Assembly: GCA_019633425.1 (NCBI GenBank)
Contig: WSUB01000144.1
Location: forward strand, 9,428-73,427
DNA from: Tulasnella sp. 424
Taxonomy: Eukaryota > Basidiomycota > Agaricomycetes > Cantharellales > Tulasnellaceae
Direction of reading: 5' to 3'
DNA length: 64,000 bases
In this document: positions 12,080 through 24,453 of the stretch, one piece after another
Position numbering within the stretch: the stretch's first letter is position 1
How the letters are laid out: the number at the start of each line of letters is the position of its first letter
Notes under the pieces: generated by a model
What the model saw: only the letters and a program-made list of their open reading frames with translations
What the model was told of the DNA's origin: nothing
Databases searched by the model: none
Translations under genes and position numbers: made by a program

Positions 12080-14463
12080 TCATCCTCTACCATATGGGTG
12101 GTATGCACTTTGACCACGCATGCCATGGGATCGCATGGGTCCAGCACCACCGGGTCCTTGCTGTGCTTGAGGTCCTCCCTGACCGCCCATCGCAGCTCGA
12201 GGTCCCCTCGGTGGAACTCCCCCACCCATGCCTGGCCCAGTGGGAACCATTTGACCACCGGTTCCACCAGCAGCACCCGCGGCCATCATAGGCCCACCAG
12301 CACCGCGGCCCATGCCCATACCCTGCTTCGAGAGGACGTATATTCTCAGCTCTACAAACCTAGCAGCCTAGTATTGAGGTACGTACCTGGCCCATCATTC
12401 CACCACCCATGGCTCCCATCCCGGCGCCCATACCGCCCATCCCCATTCCGTTCATTCCCATACCACCCATGCCCATAGCTCCCATGCCGCCGCCCCCCAT
12501 GGCACCCATTCCCATACCGCCACCACGACCCATTCCACCCATTCCAGGCATACCCATCATACCCATGCCCATAAACCCTCCGGTTTGAGCGACGGACATC
12601 ATGCGTTGATACAGGTTCGCCATGGCTTGGGCATCGAAAGCTGGGGTGTTGGAGCTCGTGTTGTTGGTCGAAGTGCTGTTGCCTTGGCCTGGTTGGGTCA
12701 TCTGACCGGTGTAGCCCGCCGACCGGAAGTTCTCCGGTTGGTCTCCCTCTCGTTGGCGTTGAGCTGCGTGGCGAGGCTGAGCCGTCTTCACTTCGATCTA
12801 ACAGGCAAACGAGAGCGGGAGCGAATTAGCATCAAGTGAAGCGAAGTCAGTTCAATGAACCGAACGTACAACTTTTCCGTCCAAAACAATCCCATGTCCA
12901 AGGAGATGATCCAACGACGGACCCTCCTCGAAAGTAATGAAGCCAAAGCCTTTGCTACGTCCGGACTCGCGATCGACCATGACGGTGGCGTCGACGACGC
13001 TTCCGTGTTGAGAGAAGTACTTCTTCAACGTTTCGGCGGTGACCGTTGGGGCTAGGCCACCAACGAAGAGCTTTTGGGTACGTTGATGCTCCAAGCGAGG
13101 GATGGCACGTTTTGGGTCGATCTAGGTTTGATCGATGACAGACGGTAAGAGAAACTACAGGGGGGCGGTGGAGGGTGAAGACGGTAACGCACTATTTTGC
13201 CATCGAGGAAATGCTCCCGAACCATAACTTTGTTGACCGATGAAGGATCCTTGAAGGTCAAGAATGCAAAGCCGCGCGAGCGGCCTGCACCGTCTCGCAT
13301 GATGGTACAAGCATCGACCTCGCCGAATTTGGAGAAGTAGTTGGTGAGGGATTCTGATTTGAGTAGTCCCTGTCAGAGGACCCGGGGACCAAATAGAGGC
13401 CTCTGTGTTCGCAGAAACTTACCGGTGGTCGTTTCCCAGTTAAGACCGCCAACGAACATCTTCCTATGTATCGTGAACCGACCGTAAAATTGAAGATGGT
13501 AGATATATTGTCCCGAGTAGTGGGTGGCCATGGTGGAAGCAAAATAGGTTACACGATCGAGTTGATAAAAAAGGGATTTCATTAGTATTCCTGCTACGGT
13601 TAGATACGTGCGGTAGGGAACAAGGTAGTAAAAGGAATAGGGTACGGTACTGGAGTATGCGCTGATCTCTAGGCATCACGGCTATTACATCGAGGGGAGT
13701 AGTGGTCGATCTGCCGACTACAGTTTGTGACTCTGGTACCGAGCGACGAGATATTCTAGAGATCCGGATAACGAGGATGGACGACAAGACTAGCGAAGAG
13801 ATGTAGCCCCGTAGGTAGGAAAGTCGCTGTGCGGTAGAGTACCCATTACGCCACCCATATCTTGTCTCCCAACACGTCCACGAACGAAAGAGGGAAAAGC
13901 ACTACGAGGGGAATCATTTTCACTCACCCTTCATCACGCATCTCAGAGGGGCGGACATTCGAGCTATCACCGCCTTCGTAAGTCGCTACCTGCTGGGTAT
14001 CGCCTGGTGGTGTCTGAGATCCGGATAGTGGTTGATTCGAAAACCGTTGCTGCTGCTGCTGTTGTGGGTGGAATTGATTGTTGCCGTTGCTGTACGAATA
14101 GGCGTTATCACCATCTCGGCTGGAATACGTTGCGATTGAGTTGGTCACAGGCGTTTCGTAAGATGCTATCGGCGTGGGTTTGGCGGAGGTCGTGGTGGCG
14201 GCGGTTGACGCGGCAGTCGTAGACGAAGCCGAAGTCGGTTTTGAGGGTGCTGAAGAAGTTTGAGGCAGAGCTAGGTTTGAGGCCGGAGTGGCGGTTGAGG
14301 CCTTTGTGGTGGTATCGGGGGTATCTCTGGCTTCGGTGGTTGGCTTTGCTGGTTCATCGTCGTAATCGGCTCCATACAAATCTAGGGAAATCACTCTTCA
14401 GTGCCTTGTTTACCGGTAGTGTAGCTTGTTGAACATACCACCGTAGAGGTCAGCGTCGTCCAT
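12080..14463 (-). CDS. HRP1: hnRNP-type RNA-binding protein, Hrp1/Nab4-like, two RRMs with Gly/Met-rich tail
   Basis: Seven exons (14463-14439, 14381-13928, 13463-13423, 13353-13193, 13121-12870, 12797-12387, 12322-12080) join in phase to 528 residues. The first 160 residues are Ser/Thr/Ala/Gln-rich with a short poly-Gln. RRM1 starts 'KMFVGGLNWETTTE' with RNP1 'GRSRGFAFLTF'; the linker 'IDPKRAIPR' is diagnostic for Hrp1/Nab4; RRM2 starts 'QKLFVGGLAPTVTAE' with RNP1 'GRSKGFGFITF'. The tail is made of GMGGMG-type repeats and ends in an RG-containing segment. Yeast Hrp1 acts in cleavage factor IB (mRNA 3' end formation, poly(A) export); the same role is inferred. The low-complexity tail suggests condensate behaviour. 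The gene is head to head with the FIT gene, about 210 bp apart, so the two may share a promoter region. Confidence 0.9.
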
Positions 14464-14674
14464 GGGAGGCTAAAGGAAATAAGTAACGTGGCAAGTCGGT
14501 GGGATCTAGGTGGAGGGGAGCGAGAGTGAGGGAAGAGATTCAGATCTAAACTGAGGGAAGTTTTGCAACCCAACATCTACTTTCCCAACTCCACCGGCAC
14601 GTCGGACGTCATTGTTTCCCTTCGCCGTGACAGCGTGGCCCCCCACAACCACCACCACCGTAGCCTCGCCACAA

Positions 14675-15674
14675 ATGCCAGTGTTCTCAAGGCACAACAC
14701 CGCGGCTTTAACGATCCTCACGTCAATCGTGGTGGTAGGCACCGTATTGAGCATCAAGAACGAATCGTTCCTTGACACATCAAATCCTCTCATCTCACAC
14801 CTCCCGCACCCCCACCACGGCAAGTCCTACTTCGCCTCAAAGCACACAATCCTCAACCGCGCATTCGTCAAGTACGCATGGGCATGGACGTCGGTAGTAT
14901 TTTGGGCTATCTGGATGGGCGCTGATGAAAATGAAGTGAAAGGAGGAGTGAAGACGTTGGACCAAGCAGGGAAATGGTTGGGAACAACGTTGGTCTGGGG
15001 AGCGTTCGCAAGCTGGTTCTTTGGGCCGAGTCTGTTCAACCGGATTGTGGCGCTCACCGGAGGAGAATGCGTCGTGTATATGCCAGCACCTCAAGGCGCA
15101 CCTCAGGTTCCCGGCATCGAACGTACAGCACCCCATCTTATCGCCATACCATCGGAATTCTGCACGGGCGTACGGACCATCGTTACTCCCGAATCACACC
15201 CAGCTTTGTTCGCCCACCCGCCATTGGCAGAATACCTCGCTCAAGGAATGGGTTTCGACCCAGCGTACAAGATCGTGCCCAAGCTGACGAAGGGACATGA
15301 CATATCCGGACATACGTTCCTCTTGACGCTGAGCACCCTGTTCTTGGTGGACGCGCTTGTGAAGGCGAGGAAAGGGAAGGCGACTCCGACGGCACTGGCC
15401 ACTCAGCTTGCGGGCTGGGTGTTGGTCGGGTTATGGGCGACCATGCTGTGGGCGACAGCACTGTACTTCCATACATGGCAGGAGAAGGCTAGCGGTTTTG
15501 GTTAGTGCTCTGCGCTTTTGCATAGCTGTTCCTATATCTCACTGAAATCGCCAATCTATCATCATAGCCCTTGGCATCGTTGGTTTCGTCTTTTCACAAT
15601 ACCCGTTTGAGCCCAGCAATACTCGACCGCCCGTTCCAAAGATCGTCGTGAGCGAGCGTCCGCATAAAGAATAG
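14675..15674 (+). CDS. SCS3: FIT2/Scs3-like ER lipid-droplet biogenesis protein
   Basis: Exons 14675-15500 and 15568-15674 give 310 residues. The start is the first ATG of the open frame. Several membrane helices are visible: about residues 10-27, 60-80, 100-120, and three near the C-terminus. The two FIT-family active-site histidine regions are present: 'GHDISGHTFLLTLSTLFL' and 'TALYFHTWQEKASGFALG'. The N-terminal 'ASKHTILNRAFVKYAWAWT' also matches the family. FIT proteins sit in the ER membrane, act as acyl-CoA diphosphatases and are needed for normal lipid-droplet budding and phospholipid homeostasis (known for yeast Scs3/Yft2 and human FITM2). Divergent with the HRP1-like gene. Confidence 0.88.
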
Positions 15675-16303
15675 TGGGTCCTCCCGAGTTTTTCTGTTTG
15701 GCATGTAAAGGCCCTAACATTTCCTTGACGCAGATTCCGATCGTCTTTACGCTCAGACGTATGCTCGAACTTCTGCTGAACTGTACCTGACAGATACGAC
15801 GTACATACATGTTCGCTAGTAATATCCAATTTACATTTTTTCTACGAAGAAAGTCATTGGTCGCCCACCTAACCTTCTTCACACGCGTTTTCATGATGTG
15901 CAAGAAGGATATTTCGAGCTTGAACAAACGGTAAGGGGAGTAGCATTAGTCAGAGGAGGGAGTTGGCCAGCTACGCGGTGCAAAAAGGATGCAAGTCTTC
16001 AATAAAATCAGCATTTATTCATGGAAAGGTGTCGCTGATATTTAAGTCGCGACCGCTTGGATCGAGTCCTGAATCGATCTCGCCAGTTGAAGCCAGCCCG
16101 TCCAACGTTCCTCCTAAGTGATATGGTCTCTAAGGTACTGCATATGAACATGAGTTGAATGCCATTTATATTGAGAGAGTCTGCAGAGGAAGGCTTGAAC
16201 ACGCCCTTGGGGCTTTGCATAGAGACGATGCTGACTCAGCAGCCTCTTTGACAACAGCGTCCATCCCCGCCCGCCACTCAAGTCTCCCTTCCCTTGGTTA
16301 AAA
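15675..16303. other. Intergenic, no gene seen
   Basis: Downstream of the FIT gene and upstream of the zinc-motif gene, both on the + strand. Short open frames only, without motifs. Confidence 0.4.
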
Positions 16304-19300
16304 ATGACCGACGACCTCACATCAGATACATCCCAATCCGACGCGCAACTCCCAGACTACGCTCGACTCTGGCAGATCCCAGGATTGCAGCGTCTTTCAG
16401 GACCACTGCCAGCTCATTTCGAGGACCGAGTGGTCCCAGAGGCTTTATTCTACATTCCCGCCAGCGCGAACGCTTCTGAACAGTACATCACCCGTCATTC
16501 ATGTAGATATTGCCGTCTGAAGCGGAAGGTCTGGTGCGACAGAGCTTTTCCTATTTGTACCATGTGCGCAAAACTCGGAGAAAAATGCGTCCCTCTGGAG
16601 GCTGGGTGGATGCCCCTTCCGCACAAGCTAGGCCCAGGCAGCAGAACAGGTCGTAAAGACCTCTATCCTGGGACCACAAGAAAAGAAAAGGTGGATGTAG
16701 TGCGGCCGCGACCGAGCTATCGGGGTTTGCTTCGCGCAGATCAGCCGACCGAGTGAGTTCGTCGCTATATACGAAGACCTCGATTGACGTTCACCACACT
16801 TTCCTCCAAGATAGCGATGCTCCAGAAACACCTGGAAAAGGCAAAAGACCTTCAAGAGCTTCACGTTCCAGGTCATCCATGGTTCAACAAGAGGATCAGA
16901 GTGGTTCTCCAGCGGCCACGGGAAGCACTGTTCCTCTTATCTCCTCCAGCGATCCATCTCCGAAGCCAGAACCTTCATCGTCGCTTTTACTCCCCAAATC
17001 CTCACCACGACCCATCATAGCGGTGGAAGCGCCTGCCCTGGAGGCCAGCGAAAACGGCGGACCATCGGCAACTGGGGCTGACCACGACACCACCCCGACC
17101 CCCAACAACCCTCCGCAGGACGAACCGTTCAGATGGAAGCCTCTCATCACCCCCTGGACATCAATGTACCGAGGTTACGAGAGCCGATCCCTCCTCGAAC
17201 CGATCCCAAGCGGTTCGGGAAACAATCCGAAAATGGAGGTTGAGGAGAAAACGTCACAATCAGTGGCTTGGAGTGACGTAAGTTCGTATCTCTTGAGAAC
17301 GATGCTCTTTGCTGAGACCTCTGGGCCATTATAGACTCTGGAAGAGCTTCAAGAGGCGATACCTTTCATCAAGAGCCTTGAACCTGGATACCAACTTTCG
17401 TCCGTGGGCTTGTTGGAAGCGCTCGTGCTGACCGGACCAGCCAGGCCAGGAGACAAATGCGTAGACGACGTTGTCTGGGTCACTCTGTAAGTTCAAATAA
17501 GGAACTCTGGCTGTTAGTTCCTGGAACTAAATCGAACGTCTCTCTCTTCAGGACATTTCGTTCAGAGCTCAAAAAAACAAAGACACCCCAATCCAAAGAA
17601 CCAACCGTGGCTGATTACCCAATCGACCCCATCATCGAAGCTCTTTCTATGAACCACCACTGGGGAGTTCCATTCGCGCTTATTGCAGATGAGAAATTCG
17701 GCGTTCTTCCGTTCTCTCTTGAGGGTCCTTTTACCGTTTTAGGGTGGTATCACGTGTGCGGCGTCGGGGAGGTTCGAGCATTTTTCAACGATCTCGTTTG
17801 GTCCTTCGGAACCCGGAACTGACGTTTTTTAACTATGAAATAGCCCACCCATACCTTGGATTCTACGGCTAAGAGGCTTACGGTGACCTCCGAGTGGACC
17901 TTCCGCTTTCGACCAACATCTGAAGCTGCTGGACTCTCAAATGGTGATGCAGAAGCTTTGTCCGCCGACTCCTCAATGGATCAAGAACATACTCTCGGCT
18001 CGGCTCCTCTCCATGATCAACAAACTGAAGACACTTCTACTAGCGAAATGTCGCTCGGGCCGCAAAGTCATCTAGCTGCGTCCGCCCCCGTTCCCCGAAG
18101 GGACCGATCCGCAGAGGGTCCTCTCTCCAACTCCGTGTCTGCAATGAACATCGGCTCGCAGATACGAGCCAGCTCATCGTCCACCGCGGTTGCTATGGAG
18201 GTCGACCCTCCGTACGAAGCACTCCAAACTCCCGGCGACAATGCTTCCGTCGTCAGCCGCGGAGGAGGTCATCGAGGTGCGGCTCCCGGAACAAGCCCTC
18301 ATCAAGAAACGGACCCCGAGGACGCATCGCAGTCGTTTGGTTTCGGTGGATACAAGAAGCCGTATGCGCTTCCCTCGCAAGCGGAGATGTACGCGGAGTA
18401 TGCCAACACGATGATCCGAATAAACGAATGGGGAAAAGAGAGTATTACTTCCACGCCGGCTGTCGAGCACCAAGCTTCGGGGACTACGACGACGACGGCC
18501 AGTCAGTCTACAAGTCAATCTCCGACGCGAGCGCGCTCGACACACGACCCGTACGGCGATGCGGCCTGCGTGGATCCTCCCTCGTCAGCTACGCTGTCCC
18601 CATCCTCCACCAGGAATCCAACATCTCCATACCAACCACCAAATCGTTCAACGCGAAATCATCACCCATCCCAAGTTCCCGAACAGAACGTGCCGCAAAA
18701 CGCTCAGAAGGGAGGGATCAAAGCGCGGTTGATGGCGAGTGTCCTGGAGTGGACGGCACTTCGAAAGCCGACGCGAGAAGGGTTCACGCTCAAGAGCTCG
18801 GTCGCGGAGACTACAGGTTCTGAGCCAGCCGCCATGGAAGAGTCGCCACCTCAGCCTCCTCAAACTGCCGAGGGCCAGAATTCGTTATCGGAATCGTCGG
18901 ATCTGGATGGTATTCCGCTGGAAGAACCATCGCCGCCTCGCAGTCCGCCTTTGCCTCCATCGCCTCCTCCAGGTGCCGAAGAACCGGTAACCGGTGCAAT
19001 CGTTTCGACCGTTAATGCAGCCCCTTCCAAGGGGACTCAAAGCAAACCGGCTCCGTGGTTACGAAAGGGCAAAGCTCGTTCGAAGCACGAGCGTCCGATC
19101 TTCGGACCTCCCAAACCTCAAGACCTCCCGGAGTTCCCCCACCTTGGACCCCCACCTACCGCCGATGCTCCCATCAGTCCTGAGGAACTGGGACTATCGT
19201 TCGATAGACGAGAGCTGGATCCAAACTCTACAACACAGTGGGATATTATCGCTACCAAATTGGATGGCTTCGTGTGTACTCGGTGTCGGAAAGCTAATGC

Positions 19301-20437
19301 AAGGAGATTTTGGAGCTATTTGCTTTGTAATTCTTGTCAGGTAAGTTCACTTTCAGCTCTCGCTGCATAGCTTTGAACTAAATTATATAATCCGGCAGCA
19401 TCGAACGGACCTTCCACGACCGAAATGGGCATGGCACACCCTGACTCTGGGAGATCCAGCGGTGATGCCAGAGTTCGGCCGTGACGACGGAGATTACTAC
19501 AAAGGATTCACTATGGGCCGAGTTCTCTGGAATGATGGCGTTGAAGCGATTACTTATGTTGGAGAGGCAGATGATAGGTTGAAGATAGTTCACGTCAAAA
19601 CGACCAAGTCACTGTTGCGAGACCCGCTGGAGAATCTTATCGCGGAGAGTGCGGACCTAAAATCTCTCATACGACCTCGGTTCGGTAAGCACGGAGTTCG
19701 ACAAGCCGGTGACGATTCGGAAGGTTGACAGACTTTTGGTAACGTATAGCGCAAGGAAGGGGTGCGGGTAATCTGGCCCCTTATTTTGCGCATCTAGTGG
19801 GAGACGGCGACTTGGAAATCCATCCGGAATTGAAACCTACGCCGTTCGAGGAAATCTACGACAGAGATTGCATCTTGGAAAAGATAGATACCTTTATGGG
19901 CCAATGCACGGCACATACATGTTTGAGTACCGATACCGGACCATTCGACCAACAAGTACTTTTGCTTGGAGGTGCTGATGCGCCAGCGGTGAGCACGCAC
20001 GCTCGACTGTTTTTCGGAAACACTAACGAGCAGCCCCGTTAGATTACCGAGGCGTTTTGCAAAGACACTATGATCGCCTTCACGGTTATCGGGGCCGCTT
20101 GTGACCTAACGGTTAAAAGTGTCAACTCCTGGAAAACCGAAAAAGGTAGGAAGGAACACGACTTCTTCGCTAGTATTGATATGTTGCACGGTGATTTCGT
20201 GTGCGTAACGGCGCCGACGGCATTGAAGGTCGGTTCAACTCTTTTCCGATGCAAGTGCGAGCGACACTGATTTGCGATTCTTGAAACCTAGTATTCATTG
20301 GAGAGGAAAGGTTTCGGATTAGGTGAGTCCCGACCGCGGTCTTTATAGCTCAAATGGAGCAACATTCTAAAGTGAACTTCATTTGCCAAGTTGCTTTGGG
20401 CCGTTGGATTCATGCGAAGCCGGATGAAGGGGATTAG
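16304..20437 (+). CDS. Long nuclear-type protein: Cys6-like zinc motif, second Cys4 motif, dioxygenase-like tail
   Basis: Ten exons join in phase to 1189 residues: 16304-16752, 16815-17277, 17335-17486, 17552-17771, 17844-19340, 19399-19684, 19750-19988, 20043-20228, 20292-20322, 20391-20437. Near residue 66 lies 'CRYCRLKRKVWC' continuing to 'CTMCAKLGEKC', spacing C-x2-C-x7-C-x6-C-x2-C-x6-C, one residue off the Zn(II)2Cys6 pattern. Residues 310-800 are Ser/Pro-rich and low complexity. Then come 'FVCTRCRKANARRFW' with 'CNSC', a Cys4 zinc-ribbon-like motif. The tail with 'NLAPYFAHLVGDG' and 'GFGLVALGRWIHAK' recalls a family of Agaricomycete proteins with an AlkB-like 2-oxoglutarate dioxygenase domain, but I see no HxD...H iron site, so an active enzyme is doubtful. 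That resemblance is from memory. Regulatory role is inferred. Confidence 0.65.
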
Positions 20438-21355
20438 GAGGATTTTATTCGCAAAATCCCATCTCAACGGCGAACCTCTCCTATTTTACTCTCTCTGTGT
20501 GCCGACTGCCGAGACATGGACTGAATATTATTGTGTATACTGTCTGGGACAACTGAGCCAAGTTTGGAGTGCAATGGAGGTTCTTGTGGCTCACTTGAAT
20601 TGCGCTTCGGTGGTGGAAGGCCGGACTGAAGGTTAAGTCTGGGCGAGACACGTGTTTCGCTGACCTGGGAATTTGAGTCATGTGGTTCCCGCGTCGGCGT
20701 TCGAAAAATCGATCACCTGACCCTCAGTGTCCCAACGACCTCCGTCCACTCCCCTTCCTGCCATCCAAACCACCCTCAACGACCTCTCCAGCACCCTCCA
20801 ACCTCTGCCAGACCAAGCTATACCACCATCTTCAACGCTCGCCCAACCTTGAGCAGTGGTTCAGCTCGGTTACGCCACGCTTGGACCCAAGTTCGACCAG
20901 AAGACCTCCCAGCATTTGCAATTCGCAAGTCGTCTGCCTCACCACAGCAAGCACCAACAGCCTCGTTGGAAGAACGCTGACGGGTCACCGCCGACCAGCA
21001 TCTGTAATACGTTTCGCTGGGTGGGTTTCACACTCTGAACGTTCTCAAACACACAATATTCCAAAACTCGATTGCATTCCTGACTGCATCTTGTAATGCT
21101 TGCCCACCCCAATACTTTGGTGAGCTATTCGCCCAACCATCGATTCCCGATATCCTTTCCTCTTTCTCTTGCACCTGGCACACTTGACTTTGGCGAGATT
21201 ACTCATTAATCGCCTTGTCCTTGGTTCCGTGGTGTATGTAGGCCGACCCTGACGCAGGCCGCAACAGTACTGGGTACGTTCGTTTTCTCTCATCCCCCTT
21301 CCATCCGTTTTAACGTCGCTTCCTTTCAAACCCCTGGCTCGCCTGCGTTGCTGCC
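20438..21355. other. Intergenic, upstream region of the bHLH gene
   Basis: No supported gene. The right part (about 20700-21350) is pyrimidine-rich on the + strand and probably contains the promoter and a long 5' leader of the bHLH gene, perhaps with leader introns. Confidence 0.4.
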
Positions 21356-22792
21356 ATGTTTTACTCAACTCTGGACCACGAACTTTCGCCACCGCCGTCC
21401 GTCACTCCTCCCTCCAACAACAACACTCGGCTCAACCACGGTTGCCACATACCTTGACCGGCAATCTAGTCAACGCACTCCTTCTCCTCGTCCTTCAGGA
21501 GACCGTTCTCGCCCTCAAGCGCCCACCCAAAGTGCCTCAGCTACTACACTTCCGCCACCAGACCCATCCTATCCTCGTGACCCTGCTCATCGTTACCAAC
21601 CTCCCGTTGCAATGTCGTGGGCAGCACATTCATCAGATCCTCATCATATCCGCCCGCTAGGAGACTTGTCACTCTACTCCGGTCAACAGCGAACGCCGCC
21701 GAGAGTAAACTCTGGAACCCGTCCACCCAGGCGGAAAAGTCCCAGGAAAAACACTCACTCAGACAATGCAGAGGGAGACGGCAGCCCTGGTAGCGGCGGA
21801 GAGTCGTCCGGCGATGAAAGTGGCGACGAATATCTTCCGGAGGAGCAAGGGAGAGACGGGGAAGAAGACGAACTAATCGAAACGGACGAACCAAGACACC
21901 CACCTCACCCCCATTATGCCGTACCACACACTCACCATCCCCATCCCCAAGGCCTACCTCCACTTCCACCTGACTACGGACTGGGAGCTACCCAATCTCT
22001 AACGACCATGGGTACGCAAACGCAGAGCCAACAAACTCAGCCCGAAAGCAGCTTCTCCAGTGTGCCTGAGAGTTTCATTGGGGGAGGTCCTGGAATAGAC
22101 CCGCATACGGGCATGCCGCTTCCTCCAGATCTGGGAGGAGGCTCCGGAGATTCTGTTACGGGAAACAGCGGCGGACGGGGAAAGAGAGGGAAGAGGCACG
22201 TCAACGATGAAGAATGGAATCGACAACGGAAAGACAATCATGTGCGTGTTCTTACCTATGACGAACCTCAACCCCTATAGGGTCTCTGACCGATTCCTCG
22301 ACCTCATTTGCAGAAAGAGGTTGAACGCCGCCGACGTGGCAATATCAACGAAGGCATCAATCAACTAGCTGCAATCGTACCAAACAATGCAGGAGGAGAA
22401 AAGGCCAAAGGCGCGATACTCAGCCGAGCGGTCACATACATTCATCAACTCAAAGATAACGAGGCCCGCAACATCGAGAAGTGGACCTTGGAGAAACTGC
22501 TGATGGATCAAGCTATGGGAGACTTGCAGGTGCGCTTTCTTTTTCACATGTCCCCCGGGACTCTGCTCTGGCTTCTAGGAACCTGACGCGTATCACGTGG
22601 TTTTTCCTCAAACAGAGCCAGTTGGAAGAGTACAAGCGCCGATGGGAAATTGAGGCTCAGGCACGCATGGCTTTGGAGCGTGAAGTAGAGATGCTCAAGG
22701 CTCGAGCGACGCAAGGGGCGACTACCACGACGTCAACGGCCGCCTCGGAAGAAAACGCCACGACGGGTCAGAAACGAGCTAGGGTTGAATAA
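21356..22792 (+). CDS. CBF1: bHLH transcription factor, Cbf1-type
   Basis: Exons 21356-21440, 21499-22241, 22314-22529 and 22616-22792 give 406 residues. The basic region and helix 1 read 'RQRKDNHKEVERRRRGNINE' across the 22241/22314 junction, which matches Cbf1/USF-type E-box (CACGTG) binders including the key His, Glu and Arg. Helix 2 is 'AKGAILSRAVTYIHQLKDNE', then a leucine-zipper-like coiled coil in the last exons ('QLEEYKRRWEIEAQARMALE'). The first half is Pro/Ser/acidic and low complexity. Yeast Cbf1 works at centromeres and at methionine/sulfur genes; only the DNA-binding class is certain here. The first intron (58 nt) is the weakest part of the model; a start at the in-frame ATG 21612 is the alternative. 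Confidence 0.85.
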
Positions 22793-23125
22793 CCATACCC
22801 TTCCCCTCTCAGCCGATCCATTTCACCCCTTCATCTGCCCGGCACGTTTTGCGTTCAGCCCTTCCCGCTACTCCCCCCGCTCCTAGTACTTGCTATTCCT
22901 TGTATGCTTTCTTCATTCCAACGACTTTCCGTTTATTTTTTCTCAAGCGTCTTTCCGACTGAATATCCTTGTTCTTCTCCCTTTCTCTCTCTGCCTTCTG
23001 TACTACCGCGTGAGTCGTGCATCTTGGTCTCCCTTGTTTTGCCTATTATTTTTTTGTCAGTCGCATTCAGCGACAAAATTCCCTAGAATGTATTTCTCTG
23101 CGTAGTTGAACTTGAGAGACATGCT
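22793..23125. other. Intergenic between convergent genes
   Basis: 3' region of the bHLH gene, strongly T/C-rich on the + strand; no gene seen. Confidence 0.4.
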
Positions 23126-23978
23126 CTATGGCTGATTCAGAATCTTTTTTGACCTTCCCAACGAAGCCATGAACCAGTAAACAGCGAGGAAAACTCCAGC
23201 CATGCCGACAAGTGTAACTACAACGGAGACCTCGCGACCTTCGGTCATCCATACCCACATGATAATCTAATTTACGAGGTATATTAGGACAGTGAGCGTC
23301 TTGAGACGAAGCAAATGCTCACCTGAATGACCGCCGTTAACATTCCGATAATTGAGCATAGCTGAGTGAAGACTTTGGCAACTGTCCATCGTCTGTCCGC
23401 ACCAAATTCCTTGAGCATGGCAGATATCGAGTGTTTGGTGGGGCGTTCCCCTTCTTGATTGTGGCCGTACTTGTAAACCCGGAACGGTAACTCCGTCAGG
23501 ATGTCCAGCATAAAGAACGTTCCGACCACCGCGGCGATGTTGAGTAAAAGTGAGATATAGCTAAGAGCACGGATCGCTCGGTACTTTGGTAATCCAGCAG
23601 ATTTGTCGGGAACGCTCCCCATAATCTGAAGAAACTGGGCTTCGACGCCGGCGAGCAACGCGCAGACAATGGCGAGAGCTTTCGCAACCTCCATCCAGCT
23701 CTCGCGAGAGCTTTGAACTATCTTGGGAAGCTCATCTGTAGAATGTCCGACTTGAGATTTAAGGTGAATGGAAAGGGCTTTAGTAGGTGCTCTCACAGTC
23801 TTTATCGCTCTCTGCGCGACAGAGGTGGTATCAGCACCGAACGAACGTATCACCCCGGGCTCGACAGCTTACCACTCGCGTCGTGATAATTCACTCTTGG
23901 GCCTCCACCAGACTTTCTTGGACTACGGCCTAGGTCAGAGCCTCCGTACGTTGTGTAAGATGCCTGGGTCTGGGACAT
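23126..23978 (-). CDS. Small four-helix membrane protein of unknown function
   Basis: Three exons, 23978-23873, 23807-23323 and 23266-23126, join to 243 residues. The N-terminus is a soluble Ser/Gly-rich stretch ('MSQTQASYTTYGGSDLG'). Four hydrophobic segments follow: 'AKALAIVCALLAGVEAQFL', 'LSYISLLLNIAAVVGTFFML', 'FTQLCSIIGMLTAVIQ' joined to 'IIMWVW', and 'VVVTLVGMAGVFLAVYWFM'. I do not recognise the family; the layout resembles small fungal tetraspan proteins. The first intron (65 nt) is less certain than the second. Confidence 0.65.
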
Positions 23979-24453
23979 AGTAGCGGACGAGGGGAGGGGT
24001 GGAGTGGGCCCTTGCTCATTCCATGCCCCTTTTAAACGGCACAGAGCGAATATTTCTAAAGTGGTTTCACCTTTTCAAAGTGCGACATGGAGTGTGTACT
24101 TAAACTCCCTCAAGAGGCACCCTCGGGCGTGATGTGTATGAACACGCTGCGTGTTGCGTCGACTTCCAAACTCGGGGCACCAGCGACGCCACTGCCAGAA
24201 ATTGTTTCGAGTGAGAAAATTCCCCAGATGTAATGAATACCCTTTGTACAGGACTTCGGACCAAGATTAAAAGTGACGTTGCTCGAGCTAGAAAGGTAGT
24301 GGCCCAAGTGATGGGGCCATATCTGTCGAGGCAACCCACGTGCTGATGTGGTGATCTTCCGAGGGATTGATACCACTTTGGTTTGCAGAAATCTTGTATT
24401 TTAGCCACTCATTCGAAATACAGCCAACTCGACATCACCGTCTCTGGCAATTT
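23979..24453. other. Intergenic, no gene seen
   Basis: Lies upstream of the four-helix protein and downstream of COG7. No supported frame. Confidence 0.4.

Noticed and set aside
18174..18545. Arg-rich - frame inside the large exon of the zinc-motif gene
   Set aside because: Shadow of Ser/Thr-rich coding sequence; Arg richness is the expected antisense effect.
21544..21969. 141-codon - frame within the bHLH gene
   Set aside because: Shadow of the Pro/His-rich coding exon on the + strand.
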